Shown piece by piece: positions 26,583 through 35,231 of a stretch of DNA of 64,000 bases. The notes below the pieces were generated by a model that saw only the letters and a program-made list of their open reading frames with translations, had not been told where the DNA came from and made no database searches. The position numbers and the translations under genes were made by a program. Source of the DNA: Deltaproteobacteria bacterium (GTDB lineage Bacteria; Myxococcota_A; Polyangia; GCA-2747355). The stretch covers positions 6,773 to 70,772 of the forward strand of contig JACKDQ010000017.1 in the NCBI GenBank assembly GCA_020633415.1, given 5' to 3'. Position 1 is the first letter of the stretch; the number at the start of each line of letters is the position of its first letter.

Positions 26583-27398
26583 ATGGACGATTTACTTTCC
26601 ACGAAAGAAGCCGCTGCGCTGCTGGGGGTCGGACCAACCGCAGTCAAGCGGTGGGCCGATGCTGGCGAGCTTGCTTGTCTGAAGACCGCGGGTGGACATC
26701 GGCGCTTCCGACGGGGCGATGTCGAAGCCATGCGGCGAAGCGGCAACGCGAGCGAGACCGATGATCTTGAGACCGAGAGCGACCGGTGGATCGAGGCGCT
26801 GCTAAACCCGCGGCAGGACCAGGTCTACGCCGTTGAAGGTCTGCTACTGCAGGCTCGCGCCCAGGAAGGCGCATGGTATCGGGTCGCCGAGCGACTCGGC
26901 GCGGTGTTGACTGCGATCGGCGAGCGCTGGCAGCGTGGCGAATTGTCGGTGCTCGATGAGCACCTCGCATCGGAGCGCTTGGCGCGCGCTGTCGGGCGTG
27001 TGGTGGCCGCGATGCCAACTGGGCCGACGATGCCGGCAGCGCTGCTGGTCACCGTAGTCGGTGACGATCACACACTCGGCCTCTCGCTGGTCGAGCTTTG
27101 CCTGCGCGAGGCTGGGTGGCGGGTGCTTTGGGCAGGGCGCGCCACGCCGGTCGAAGAGATCGCGACCCACGTCGCGACCGACGCCGTCCGCATGGTCGCC
27201 GCCTCTGCTTCGCTGCACAGTCAGGACCAGCAGGCTCTCGCTCACTGGCTGGCTATGCTGGGCCTGATTTGTAGGGAGCACGCCGTACATTTGCTGCTGG
27301 GCGGCAGCGGCGCCTGGCCCGAACCGCCAGCTTTTGGTACGCGTATCCGCAATTTTCGCGAACTCGCATCCTACCTCGCCGGCGCAAAGCAGCACTGA
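26583..27398 (+). CDS. carH: MerR-type regulator with B12-binding photoreceptor domain (CarH/LitR-like)
   Basis: About 271 residues. The N-terminal MerR/excisionase helix-turn-helix (STKEAAALLGVGPTAVKRWADAGELACLKTAGGHRRF) spans 6-44. The four-helix cap holds W116-x9-E126-H127, the motif that contacts the upper face of adenosylcobalamin in light-sensing CarH. The Rossmann domain has DDHTLG (161-166), giving the DxHxxG lower ligand His163. Darkness is expected to favour the DNA-bound form; light breaks the Co-C bond and releases it. The gene is head-to-head with the lipid operon. The start MDDLLS was chosen from the promoter position; ATGs at 26562 and 26574 are in frame. Confidence 0.88.
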   Translation: MDDLLSTKEAAALLGVGPTAVKRWADAGELACLKTAGGHRRFRRGDVEAMRRSGNASETDDLETESDRWIEALLNPRQDQVYAVEGLLLQARAQEGAWYRVAERLGAVLTAIGERWQRGELSVLDEHLASERLARAVGRVVAAMPTGPTMPAALLVTVVGDDHTLGLSLVELCLREAGWRVLWAGRATPVEEIATHVATDAVRMVAASASLHSQDQQALAHWLAMLGLICREHAVHLLLGGSGAWPEPPAFGTRIRNFRELASYLAGAKQH

Positions 27399-27443
27399 GC
27401 TGGGCTCGACGATGCGCATCAATACCGCCACTGAGGACCAACG

Positions 27444-27872
27444 ATGAGCAGCCATAGTCTAGAAGTCTATTACGACGGAGCTTGCCCGCTTTGTCGTCGG
27501 GAAGCCGAAATCATTGCGCGGCGGGACACGGCGAATCAGATTCTGCTGATCGATATCGCAGACGCTCGATTCGACGCGGCGACGGTTGGACGTCCACTGG
27601 ACGAACTGATGGCCCGTATCCACGCCCGCGACCGCGATGGAGAGGTCTATCGTGGCGTCGAAGTCTTTCGACAGATCTACGCGCGTCTCGGCTTTCGCCG
27701 CTTGGTTTGGCTCAGTCGCCTGCCAGCGATCGCCCAGCTGCTTGCGCTCGGCTACGCACTGTTTGCCAGGAACCGCCTGCGTCTCACAGGGCGCTGTCAT
27801 AGCAAAGGGTGCGCTCTGCCGGGTGCTGCAGGCGGCGAGCATCGGCCATCCGTTCCAAGTGATGGCAGTTAG
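27444..27872 (+). CDS. DUF393 (DCC-family) thiol-disulphide oxidoreductase-like protein
   Basis: 142 residues. The N-terminus VYYDGACPLCRREAEII gives the DxxCPLC motif (Cys14, Cys17) of the DCC family, thought to be thiol-disulphide proteins. The core ends near residue 120 with RLTGRCHSKGC, which adds two further cysteines. It is 46 bases after the CarH-like gene. These proteins often occur beside light- or oxidative-stress lipid clusters. Confidence 0.8.
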   Translation: MSSHSLEVYYDGACPLCRREAEIIARRDTANQILLIDIADARFDAATVGRPLDELMARIHARDRDGEVYRGVEVFRQIYARLGFRRLVWLSRLPAIAQLLALGYALFARNRLRLTGRCHSKGCALPGAAGGEHRPSVPSDGS

Positions 27873-27996
27873 GACGATTGGCGCAGCTGCGGGGCTGGAC
27901 GGCGTCCGCTGCTGACCGACGATTTGCTCGATCTAACGGCGGTCGTGGCTCGGCGTCGGAGCTGCTGACGATGTGCTACTTGACTGGAGGCTTCTC

Positions 27997-28728
27997 TTGA
28001 CCAAAACAGCGGCAATACTAGCGATCGTTCTTTGCGCGACGCCGGCACTCGCTGGCGTTGAAGCTGAGATCGAAGCGGCGGGCGTGATCGCCAGCCGAAA
28101 CGATACGCGCATCCCAGGAAATACCGGCACGAAACTATCCTTGGTCAACGATCTGTCCAGCGCGGCGGCGCCAGCCTTTCGGTTGCGGTTGGGTTATCGC
28201 ATCGCCAAGCGTCACCTGATCACGGCGCTCTATGCGCCGCTGAGCGTAAACGCACGCGGTAGTGTCGACCGAGAGGTGCAATTTCTGGGTGGAACCTATC
28301 CGGCAGGCACGCCACTTTTGGCTGTCTATCGCTTCAACTCCTATCGGCTGACGTATCGCTACTCGATCGTCTACCGAGATGGTCTCGATGTGGCAGCCGG
28401 TTTCACCGGTAAGATCCGTGATGCCGAGACCAGCCTCTACGGTGTGGAGGCGCGCCGGAAGACCAACGTCGGCTTCGTCCCGCTGCTCAATCTTCACGTG
28501 GCCTGGCGGCCGGGTAACGGACCATTTGGCTTGGTCTTTGACGCCGACGCGCTGGCTGCGCCGCAGGGGCGGGCAGAGGATATTCTCTTGGCAGCGACCT
28601 GGGATTTTCGGCCGAGCCTGCAGTTGCGCGTCGGCTACCGCATGGTAGAGGGCGGCGCCAATAACGACGAAGTCTATAGCTTCGCGTGGCTGCATTACAT
28701 CGTCGCTGGTCTACGCGTGAGATTGTAG
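27997..28728 (+). CDS. Outer-membrane beta-barrel-like protein
   Basis: About 243 residues from a TTG start, with TGGAGG six bases upstream. This gives a clean signal peptide (TKTAAILAIVLCATPALA). The mature part alternates amphipathic strands (FRLRLGYRIAKRHLITALYAPL, YRLTYRYSIVYRDGLDVAAGFTGKIRD, FRPSLQLRVGYRMVEGG) and ends in an aromatic/hydrophobic strand YIVAGLRVRL. The pattern fits a small outer-membrane barrel. Cargo unknown. Confidence 0.7.
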   Translation: MTKTAAILAIVLCATPALAGVEAEIEAAGVIASRNDTRIPGNTGTKLSLVNDLSSAAAPAFRLRLGYRIAKRHLITALYAPLSVNARGSVDREVQFLGGTYPAGTPLLAVYRFNSYRLTYRYSIVYRDGLDVAAGFTGKIRDAETSLYGVEARRKTNVGFVPLLNLHVAWRPGNGPFGLVFDADALAAPQGRAEDILLAATWDFRPSLQLRVGYRMVEGGANNDEVYSFAWLHYIVAGLRVRL

Positions 28729-28900
28729 ACCTCGCTTGCGATGGCGGCGTGCTACACGCGCGAAGTTGAGGGTCGGCAGGGTGGCTCTTGGGCAGACGAC
28801 CGTAATCAGCGGATTGGGCGCTGACGGCGTTCAGCAACGCGGCTCGGCTGATGCGCCTTGCAGATTGAAACAGCGCCGCTCCGGAGGTAGTTTGGTTGCG

Positions 28901-29530
28901 ATGGTCTCGACGAATGTGATGCTCCTGCGCTGGTGGCTCGACGGGCGCCGGTACTTGAGGGTGTTCTGTGTGTCGCTCGCACTGCTGGCCAGCGCCTGTT
29001 CGACGACGACCACCAAGCGTCTCGGCTTACCGCCCTTGCGAACGGTCCCCCGGGTCGATCTGTCACGCTACATCGGTACCTGGTACGAAATTGCCAGTTA
29101 CCCGCACCGCTTTCAAAGAGGCTGCACCGCGACAACCGCCAGCTATACGCTGCGTTCCGACGGCCAGATCGAGGTGGTCAATCGTTGTCGCAAGGGGGCG
29201 CTCGATGGCAAGGAAGATTCGGCCAAAGGTCGCGCCCGCGTCGTCGACAAGCAGACCAACGCCAAACTCGAAGTCACCTTCTTTTGGCCGTTTTGGGGAG
29301 ATTATTGGATCATCGACCTCGGCAAGAACTACGAGTATGCCGTCGTGGGGCACCCCGGTCGTGACTATCTTTGGATTCTCAGCCGGACGCCAACACTCGA
29401 TCAGTCGCTCTATCAGGGGATTCTTCAGCGGTTGCGTGCTAACAGCTATCCGCTTGAGCGCCTGAAAAAGACACTGCAACCGACCGACCCGCCTTCGGCA
29501 GTGCCTGTCACGGCAGCTGCCGGTCAGTGA
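28901..29530 (+). CDS. blc: Outer-membrane lipocalin lipoprotein (Blc-like)
   Basis: About 209 residues. A GGAGG stands 14 bases before the ATG. The lipobox is LLASAC (Cys33). The lipocalin signature GTWYEIASYPHRFQRGC lies at 59-75. Later text (NRCRKG, YWIIDLGKNYEYAVVGHPGRDYLWILSRTP) matches bacterial Blc. These proteins bind lipids such as lysophospholipids in the outer membrane, which fits the lipid-remodelling neighbourhood. Confidence 0.92.
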   Translation: MVSTNVMLLRWWLDGRRYLRVFCVSLALLASACSTTTTKRLGLPPLRTVPRVDLSRYIGTWYEIASYPHRFQRGCTATTASYTLRSDGQIEVVNRCRKGALDGKEDSAKGRARVVDKQTNAKLEVTFFWPFWGDYWIIDLGKNYEYAVVGHPGRDYLWILSRTPTLDQSLYQGILQRLRANSYPLERLKKTLQPTDPPSAVPVTAAAGQ

Positions 29531-29793
29531 TCATGCGCCCGCTCTGTGGCTTTCCTTTCGTTGGCGAATCACGCCGCCTGCGTGCTGTGGCTATGTCGCA
29601 GTCGAAGCAATGCCGACCAAGGTGCGGTCCTGCTTGCGGTAGCTGACCAAGCTGATGTGGCGTCCGGCGTAAGATCTCTGGGTCCGCCAGCTGGGTGCGA
29701 CAACGAGAGCTCGACGTCGAGCCGCAAAGCGGTCATCTGCCGCTGCACCCTTGACTTGCGCCGCGTCCGAGACCGACTTAGGTTGGGGGTCGC

Positions 29794-30375
29794 ATGCCGG
29801 TAGCCCCCCCCCAATGCGATGCGGCCCGCTTGTTGGCGCTTGTCCGCGCGGGCGACGATTCTGCCGTCGCGCAGATCTGTCATTGCTATGGTGAACGCTT
29901 GTTGGCGGTGGGCCGCCGCTATTGTGCTGACGCGATCGCTGCCGAGGACGCGGTCCAAGACGCACTTGTTGCCGCCACCGACAACCTCGCGAGCTTTCGC
30001 GGTGATGGCAGCCTCGAAGGCTGGCTGGTGCGCTTGGTGAAAAACGCCTGCCACCATATGCGGCGCGGTCGCAAAAACGACCCGGCGCAACATCTGCCCG
30101 TTGACGCCGAGGCCCTGCGGGATGATGCAGACTCACCCGAAGAGCGCGCCGCGACGGGTGAGTTGGCCCGCGCGCTCGGCGAGGCGCTGCTGACACTGCC
30201 AGCTGCGGACCAGGCAATCGTCATTCTTTTCGACGCTGAAGGCTATTCAGCGCGCCAGATTGGCGACGCGCTGGCCATCAGCGAAAACGCTGTAAGAACA
30301 AGAGCTTCCAGGGCTCGCCAGCGGCTGCGCGTTGCGATTGGCGAGCGAATGCCGGAGGCAAAAGATTTTCTGTAA
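29794..30375 (+). CDS. ECF-type RNA polymerase sigma factor
   Basis: 193 residues with region 2 (AAEDAVQDALVAA) and region 4 (YSARQIGDALAISENAVRTRASRARQRL). No anti-sigma gene follows; instead a DUF2892 gene does. It may take part in the light/oxidative response, as ECF factors control COG2907/DUF1365/CFA cassettes elsewhere (inference). The gap 29531-29793 holds no gene that I can identify. Confidence 0.88.
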   Translation: MPVAPPQCDAARLLALVRAGDDSAVAQICHCYGERLLAVGRRYCADAIAAEDAVQDALVAATDNLASFRGDGSLEGWLVRLVKNACHHMRRGRKNDPAQHLPVDAEALRDDADSPEERAATGELARALGEALLTLPAADQAIVILFDAEGYSARQIGDALAISENAVRTRASRARQRLRVAIGERMPEAKDFL

Positions 30376-30419
30376 CGATCGGCGGGGATGTTGGCTCTAG
30401 GGGGTAGAAGGAGGTCATC

Positions 30420-30656
30420 ATGACCGTCGAACGTGGTTTACGCTTAATGGCTGGCATCGTTGTGCTGCTCAGCCTGGCGCTCGCTCATTGGGTCAATGCG
30501 CAGTGGATTTGGCTTACCGTCTTTGCCGGTGCCAACCTACTGCAGTCGGCGATTACCAACTGGTGCCCCGCTGTGTGGATTCTGCAGAAGCTCGGTTTGC
30601 CCCGCGAGACGGTCGCGCCATCCCGCCGCGAAGTCGAACGCAGCACGGGACGTTGA
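30420..30656 (+). CDS. DUF2892 (YgaP-like) small membrane protein
   Basis: 78 residues with a strong AAGGAGGTCATC ribosome-binding site. Two spans (MAGIVVLLSLALAHWV, WIWLTVFAGANLLQSAITNWCP) and the NWCP motif match DUF2892. In YgaP this domain follows a rhodanese; here it stands alone. The stop TGA comes from a REP-like repeat overlapping the gene's 3' end. Confidence 0.85.
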   Translation: MTVERGLRLMAGIVVLLSLALAHWVNAQWIWLTVFAGANLLQSAITNWCPAVWILQKLGLPRETVAPSRREVERSTGR

Positions 30657-30672
30657 TTAACTAACGCAACTT
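30647..30672 (-). repeat. REP-like repeat
   Basis: Begins GGGACGTTGATTAACTAACG; in minus orientation it ends in CGTCCC. It overlaps the last codons of both convergent genes, supplying TGA to the DUF2892 gene and TAG to the App1-like gene. It is inverted relative to 31792-31817. Confidence 0.75.
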
Positions 30673-31644
30673 GTTGACCGCCGCGCGGGCAGAGCCGGAA
30701 TGGGTGAGGTGGCTCGACACCTCATCGAAGTGTTCGAAGATCTGCATGCCAGTGAACCGCACGTCATCGAGGCGGACGCGATCACTGTGGCGACGGATCG
30801 CGATATGGTGGACAGCCTCTGGGTGATTTGCCGCGAAGCGTCGGTAGATCTCCGGATCGCGCTGGCCCGAGTCTCCGAGCAGAATGAATCGGTAGTTGGG
30901 CAGCAGCGTATGCAGCAGCTCAAGCTTCTCCAGCTTGTGTGCGTGACCGCCACGACGCCCCCGTCTGAGCAGCAGGTTGGCGGCGATGCCTTTGAGAAGC
31001 GTGAAGGCTCGTAGGCGCGGGTAGAGCGACGCTGGGCTGCTCGAGATAAACAGCAGTGGGCGGTGAATGCGCTTCTGTTGGCGGAAGAAGGCGAGTGCGC
31101 CGGGAGTTGCCCGCAGGTCGCGGGCACTGCCAACTAGCGCGCGACCGAGCATGCGCAACGGACGGTCGACTCCCGTATCGAGCAGCGTGTCATCGATGTC
31201 GCTGACCACCGCTATACCAGGAGTGGTGGCGAAGATCTGCAGTTGGGCGATATCGCGGGTTGCTGAGCGGCCGTTGCTCACCTCCATCGAGACGATGTGT
31301 CGTCCCGGCGAAAGGTTGTCGCCTTCTGTGTGGAGCTGAAAGTAGCCGCGTCGGTCTGTCAGGGTGGTGTATCGCTTGCCCGCAATCGAAATCACGATCG
31401 CTCGATGTCTCGCACCCCCTTCGAAAAGCAGTCGCAAAGAGCGACCGAGTTTGCGTAGGCGGGAGCTATCGGCGGGCAGCGGTGCGATTGGGCGCCGGCG
31501 TGCGCGTCCGCTGATCAGCAGCGCGGAGGGTGTGCCGATGGCTGTGTGCAGCAGGATCTGCTTTCCGCGCGGGCTGGCGAGGCTCGTCGCCGCGGGGAGT
31601 GTTCCGCTTAAAATTATGGTCAAACCGAGGAGGATCGGGCGCAT
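30661..31644 (-). CDS. Exported App1-like phosphatidate phosphatase (DUF2183)
   Basis: About 327 residues from the ATG at MRPILLGL, with a signal peptide to about residue 24. The C-terminal half is a DUF2183/App1 catalytic domain: VVSDIDDTLLDTG (DxDxT at 149-153), FISSSPASLYPRL, RFILLGDSGQRDPEIY and the late HFDE. The family dephosphorylates phosphatidic acid and related lipids. A beta domain precedes it. The final residues NKLR are encoded by a REP-like repeat. Inverted repeats lie at both ends of the gene (30647 and 31792). Confidence 0.85.
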   Translation of the reverse strand: MRPILLGLTIILSGTLPAATSLASPRGKQILLHTAIGTPSALLISGRARRRPIAPLPADSSRLRKLGRSLRLLFEGGARHRAIVISIAGKRYTTLTDRRGYFQLHTEGDNLSPGRHIVSMEVSNGRSATRDIAQLQIFATTPGIAVVSDIDDTLLDTGVDRPLRMLGRALVGSARDLRATPGALAFFRQQKRIHRPLLFISSSPASLYPRLRAFTLLKGIAANLLLRRGRRGGHAHKLEKLELLHTLLPNYRFILLGDSGQRDPEIYRRFAANHPEAVHHIAIRRHSDRVRLDDVRFTGMQIFEHFDEVSSHLTHSGSARAAVNKLR

Positions 31645-31791
31645 TCCATGATCGTCTAGCAATGTCCATTCCAACCAGATCCTCTGTAGTTCGCCGTCAC
31701 TGGGCGCCGATCGCTGGCGCACAATCGACGAGTCCTTTGAGAATCAGCTGGCTGATCGCGGCACGCTGGGGCCGAACGCTCGCTTGGCCGA

Positions 31792-31817
31792 AAGTTAAGT
31801 TAGTTAATCAACGTCCC
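31792..31817 (+). repeat. REP-like repeat
   Basis: Ends TTAGTTAATCAACGTCCC. It overlaps the 3' end of the MFS gene, whose last codons GAC GTT GAT and stop TAA come from it. Confidence 0.8.
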
Positions 31818-33012
31818 TCCGCAGGACGCCGGCGGCGATCAAGGCGATGCCGCCGGAGCCGAGGAAGGCGACGGCATCACCGAAGCGATCCCACACCGCG
31901 CCGAATGTCACGCTGGCGACGAGCGCAGTGAACCCGATCAGCATGTGGTAGGCGCCGAAGGCTTTGCCTCTGCCGTTACCCGCGGCGAGTTCGGCGACCA
32001 GCGCTTTCTCTGCGCCCTCGGTGAAGCCATGGGAGACGCCGTACGCGGCGGTGAGCAGGAACAGCACTGGCACACGCTGGGCGAAGCCGACCGCCGCCCA
32101 GCTGATCGCATAGACCGTCCAGCCGAACGCGAGAGCGTTGCGCTTGCCATGACGATCGGCAAGCCGTCCACCGGAGGTTGCTGTGCCGGCCTTGACGATA
32201 TGCAAGGTCAACCAAAGCAGCGGCGCTAGGACCGGCGAAGCCCCGAGTCGCGCTGCTTTGACGAGGATGAAAGCGTCGGTGGCGTTGGCACAGGCGAACA
32301 GCGCGATCGGTAGCAGCGCGCGCCTAAGCGCTGGTGGTAGCGTCGTCGCCTCGCTGGGTGAGGGTGACAGCGGCGCGGCCGTCGCTGGCTCGCGCGTGAG
32401 GGCGAGCGCAAGCATCGCCAGCACGCCAGGTATGGCGGCCGCCAAAAACACCGTACGCATTTGATCGCTGGTGGCAATCCCTGTTCGCGTGGCGCCCAGG
32501 TACCAGAGCAATCCGGCGCTCAGCAGCGTGCCGATGGCTGCGCCGCCGTGGTCCATCGCCCGATGAAATCCATAAGCGCGTCCGCGGATCGATCGGTCCG
32601 TCGCCTTGGCGATCAGCGCGTCGCGTGGGCTGGTTCGTACCCCCTTGCCGACACGATCGCCGATGCGGACCGCGAGCACGTGCCAAGGGGATAGGGCGAA
32701 AGCGATCAGTGGGCGGACTGTGGTCGACAGTCCGTAGCCGATCAAGATCAGCGGCTTCAGACGCGCTCGCTGGTCGGCGACCAGCCCAGTCAAGTATTTG
32801 AGGATATTCGCGACGAACTCGGCCGCGCCCTCGATCACGCCGACCATCGCATTTGATGCGCCGAGCGCTGTGAGGAATGCCGGGACGAGCGGAAAGATCG
32901 CCTCGCTTGAGGCGTCGGTGAACAAGCTGACGATCGCCAGTCCGACCACCGTCCGCGGCAGGTGACCGGGCGCGGGCGGTGGCCGTTCGGCTGATCGCGC
33001 ATCTTCAGACAT
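31804..33012 (-). CDS. MFS transporter
   Basis: About 402 residues from an ATG with GGAG upstream. About 12 spans; the loop motif GDRVGKGVRTSPRDALIAKAT and GRAYGFHRAMDHGGAAIG is typical of a subgroup of uncharacterised MFS carriers. Substrate unknown. The C-terminus (RRDVD) lies within a REP-like repeat, which may have replaced the original tail. Confidence 0.85.
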   Translation of the reverse strand: MSEDARSAERPPPAPGHLPRTVVGLAIVSLFTDASSEAIFPLVPAFLTALGASNAMVGVIEGAAEFVANILKYLTGLVADQRARLKPLILIGYGLSTTVRPLIAFALSPWHVLAVRIGDRVGKGVRTSPRDALIAKATDRSIRGRAYGFHRAMDHGGAAIGTLLSAGLLWYLGATRTGIATSDQMRTVFLAAAIPGVLAMLALALTREPATAAPLSPSPSEATTLPPALRRALLPIALFACANATDAFILVKAARLGASPVLAPLLWLTLHIVKAGTATSGGRLADRHGKRNALAFGWTVYAISWAAVGFAQRVPVLFLLTAAYGVSHGFTEGAEKALVAELAAGNGRGKAFGAYHMLIGFTALVASVTFGAVWDRFGDAVAFLGSGGIALIAAGVLRRDVD

Positions 33013-33134
33013 GACCCGCTCCAGTGCGTGCCGATCGGCGCACGGTCGGTTGCCGATGCAACGCCAAACCAAGATTGTACGCGATACTGGCGCTGCGCGC
33101 CTGCCCAGCCGTCGCGTGGCCGAGGCTCGCTCCG

Positions 33135-34949
33135 CTACCGCCGCTTCGCACGCGGCTTGTGGTGCTTCTTTGTGCGAGGCTTGGGCGTACTGCGCGGCGG
33201 GGCGTCGCCGAAATTGACCGGGTTACCGCGCAAGAAGAAGGCTTTTCTGCCGCTGAGCAGGTGGTCGGCCGCCTCGCGGGAAACGGCAATGCGGGCCTCT
33301 TGGTCGGCGATGTGGATGCGACCGATGGCGGCGTACGGTAGCCCGAGCTCGTTGGTCAACGCGCCGACAATATCTCGCGGAGAAATGCCGTGCTCGCTGC
33401 CGACGGGCAATGAGAGTGTGACCGCGTTGGCGTCGACGGGTTGGCCGCCCTGTTGACGCGGGCGATCGCTGGTTCCGTCCTTGCGATCTCCGCGGCTCTT
33501 GCGATCCGGCCGATCCACCCGGTCGTTGCGGCCTGGACGGTCCTTGCGGCCTGGGCGGTCCTTGCGACCATGTCGGTCCCCGCCGCGTCCTTCGCTCTGG
33601 CGGGCCCAAAGCGGCGGCTGATCGCTGATGTCTTCTTGAATTTCCAATTGGCGGTCGCGCATCAGTATGCCAAGTGCGCCGCTGAGCAGTCGCTCGTCAG
33701 TCCAGCCTTGCTGATGAAACATCTCGATCAACCGACGGACCTGGGGTTGGTCGGGATGTTCGATCGCTGAGAGCAGCTCTCCCTCGAGCGCTTCCCGCTG
33801 GCGGCCGAGGATCATCGCGTCGGAAGGTACGCCAACGACTTCGATCCGTCGCTTGAGTTGCGCTTCGATGCGCCGCAAGGTGTTGTGGTCGCGGCGGGTA
33901 ACGAGGTTGATCGCTTTGCCGCTACGTCCGGCGCGACCGGTGCGACCGATGCGGTTGACGTAGACCTCGCTCTCTTCCGGCAGGTCGAAGTTGATCACAT
34001 GGGTGATGTGCTCGACATCGAGCCCGCGGGCGGCGACATCGGTGGCGACCAGCAGGTCGAGCCGGCGGGTGCGCAGTGCACTGAGCACGTCCTCGCGGGC
34101 AGCTTGGCTCATGTCGCCGTGGAGCGCACGCGCATTGAAACTGCGGTCGCAGAGGCTGCTAGCCAGCTCATCGCAGGACTGTCGCGTGCGGGCGAAGATG
34201 ATCGTTGCGCCGGGCGACTTGGCTTGCAGCACGCGAACCAAGGCCTCGAGCTTGTAGGCGCTGGGGACATCGATCCGCGCTTGGTCGATATGGTCGGCGG
34301 AAAATCCGCGCTGTTCGACCTGCACTTCGGCCGGGTCTTTCAGGTAAGCTTTGGCCACCTCGCGGATCGGCTTGGGCATCGTTGCCGAAAACAGCGCGAC
34401 CTGGCGGTCGTCAGCAGTGAGTTCGAAGATTTCCGTGATGTCGTCGATAAATCCCATTCGCAGCATCTCGTCGGCCTCATCGAGCACCAGTAAACGTACC
34501 GTCTTGAGTGTGACGTTGCCGCGCCGCACATGGTCGAGCAGGCGTCCTGGCGTGGCGACGATGCAGTCGACGCCGCGTCGCAATGCGGCGAGCTGAGGTT
34601 GATAAGCGGCTCCGCCATAGAGCGTGGCAAAACGCAGCGGTAAACGCGCCGCGTAGTCGCGAAGCGCCTTGGTGATCTGCATCGCCAGTTCGCGAGTTGG
34701 GGCCAGCACCAGCGCACGCAGTCCGCTGCCATCGACCAGCGATTCGATCAACGGAATACCGAATGCCGCTGTCTTGCCTGAACCGGTGCGTGCGCGACCG
34801 ATCAGGTCGTGGCCTTCGAGCAACGGACCGATACAACGCTGCTGAATCGGTGTCGGCTGCTCAAAACCGAGCTGCTCGAGCGCTGCGGCGATCTCCGGGC
34901 GGATGGCAAATTGGGCGAAGGACTCGGCCGGGGCGGCTGAAGCTGACAT
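33135..34949 (-). CDS. DEAD-box RNA helicase with DbpA-type RNA-binding tail
   Basis: 604 residues. Motifs in order: FEQPTPIQQ (Q motif), ARTGSGKT, PTRELA, TPGR, VLDEADEML, SATMP, then in the second domain RTRQSCDELA, ATDVAARGLD and VNRIGRTGRAGR. The usual motif VI His is Asn here. A basic linker with repeated PGRKDR units precedes a DbpA/CsdA-type RNA-binding domain (ISPRDIVGALTNELGL). The layout fits DeaD/CsdA, which remodels ribosomal RNA and mRNA in the cold. The gap 34950-35231 holds no gene. Confidence 0.9.
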   Translation of the reverse strand: MSASAAPAESFAQFAIRPEIAAALEQLGFEQPTPIQQRCIGPLLEGHDLIGRARTGSGKTAAFGIPLIESLVDGSGLRALVLAPTRELAMQITKALRDYAARLPLRFATLYGGAAYQPQLAALRRGVDCIVATPGRLLDHVRRGNVTLKTVRLLVLDEADEMLRMGFIDDITEIFELTADDRQVALFSATMPKPIREVAKAYLKDPAEVQVEQRGFSADHIDQARIDVPSAYKLEALVRVLQAKSPGATIIFARTRQSCDELASSLCDRSFNARALHGDMSQAAREDVLSALRTRRLDLLVATDVAARGLDVEHITHVINFDLPEESEVYVNRIGRTGRAGRSGKAINLVTRRDHNTLRRIEAQLKRRIEVVGVPSDAMILGRQREALEGELLSAIEHPDQPQVRRLIEMFHQQGWTDERLLSGALGILMRDRQLEIQEDISDQPPLWARQSEGRGGDRHGRKDRPGRKDRPGRNDRVDRPDRKSRGDRKDGTSDRPRQQGGQPVDANAVTLSLPVGSEHGISPRDIVGALTNELGLPYAAIGRIHIADQEARIAVSREAADHLLSGRKAFFLRGNPVNFGDAPPRSTPKPRTKKHHKPRAKRR

Positions 34950-35231
34950 GAGCCCCTCTCGCAGAGTCCTCGGCAGCTGTCAAGGGCTGTGCGCCTAGTT
35001 TCGTCTGAGCAGCCCGATTAACGGCAGTATAGTGACCAACGATGGGCTCGCTAGCAGCGACCACCGCGCTTCTACTTTCGCGGCACGCCCTGGCGCTAAT
35101 GAGCGCGACGGCGCGCCGCCGTTGCCAAATGAGTCGCTCTGCTGCAACATGACTGCACTCACAAACAGCAGATGTTGTTCACCGACGGGGCTACGGCCTC
35201 GCTCGCCACAGCTATCGCGGAGGAACGTTCA

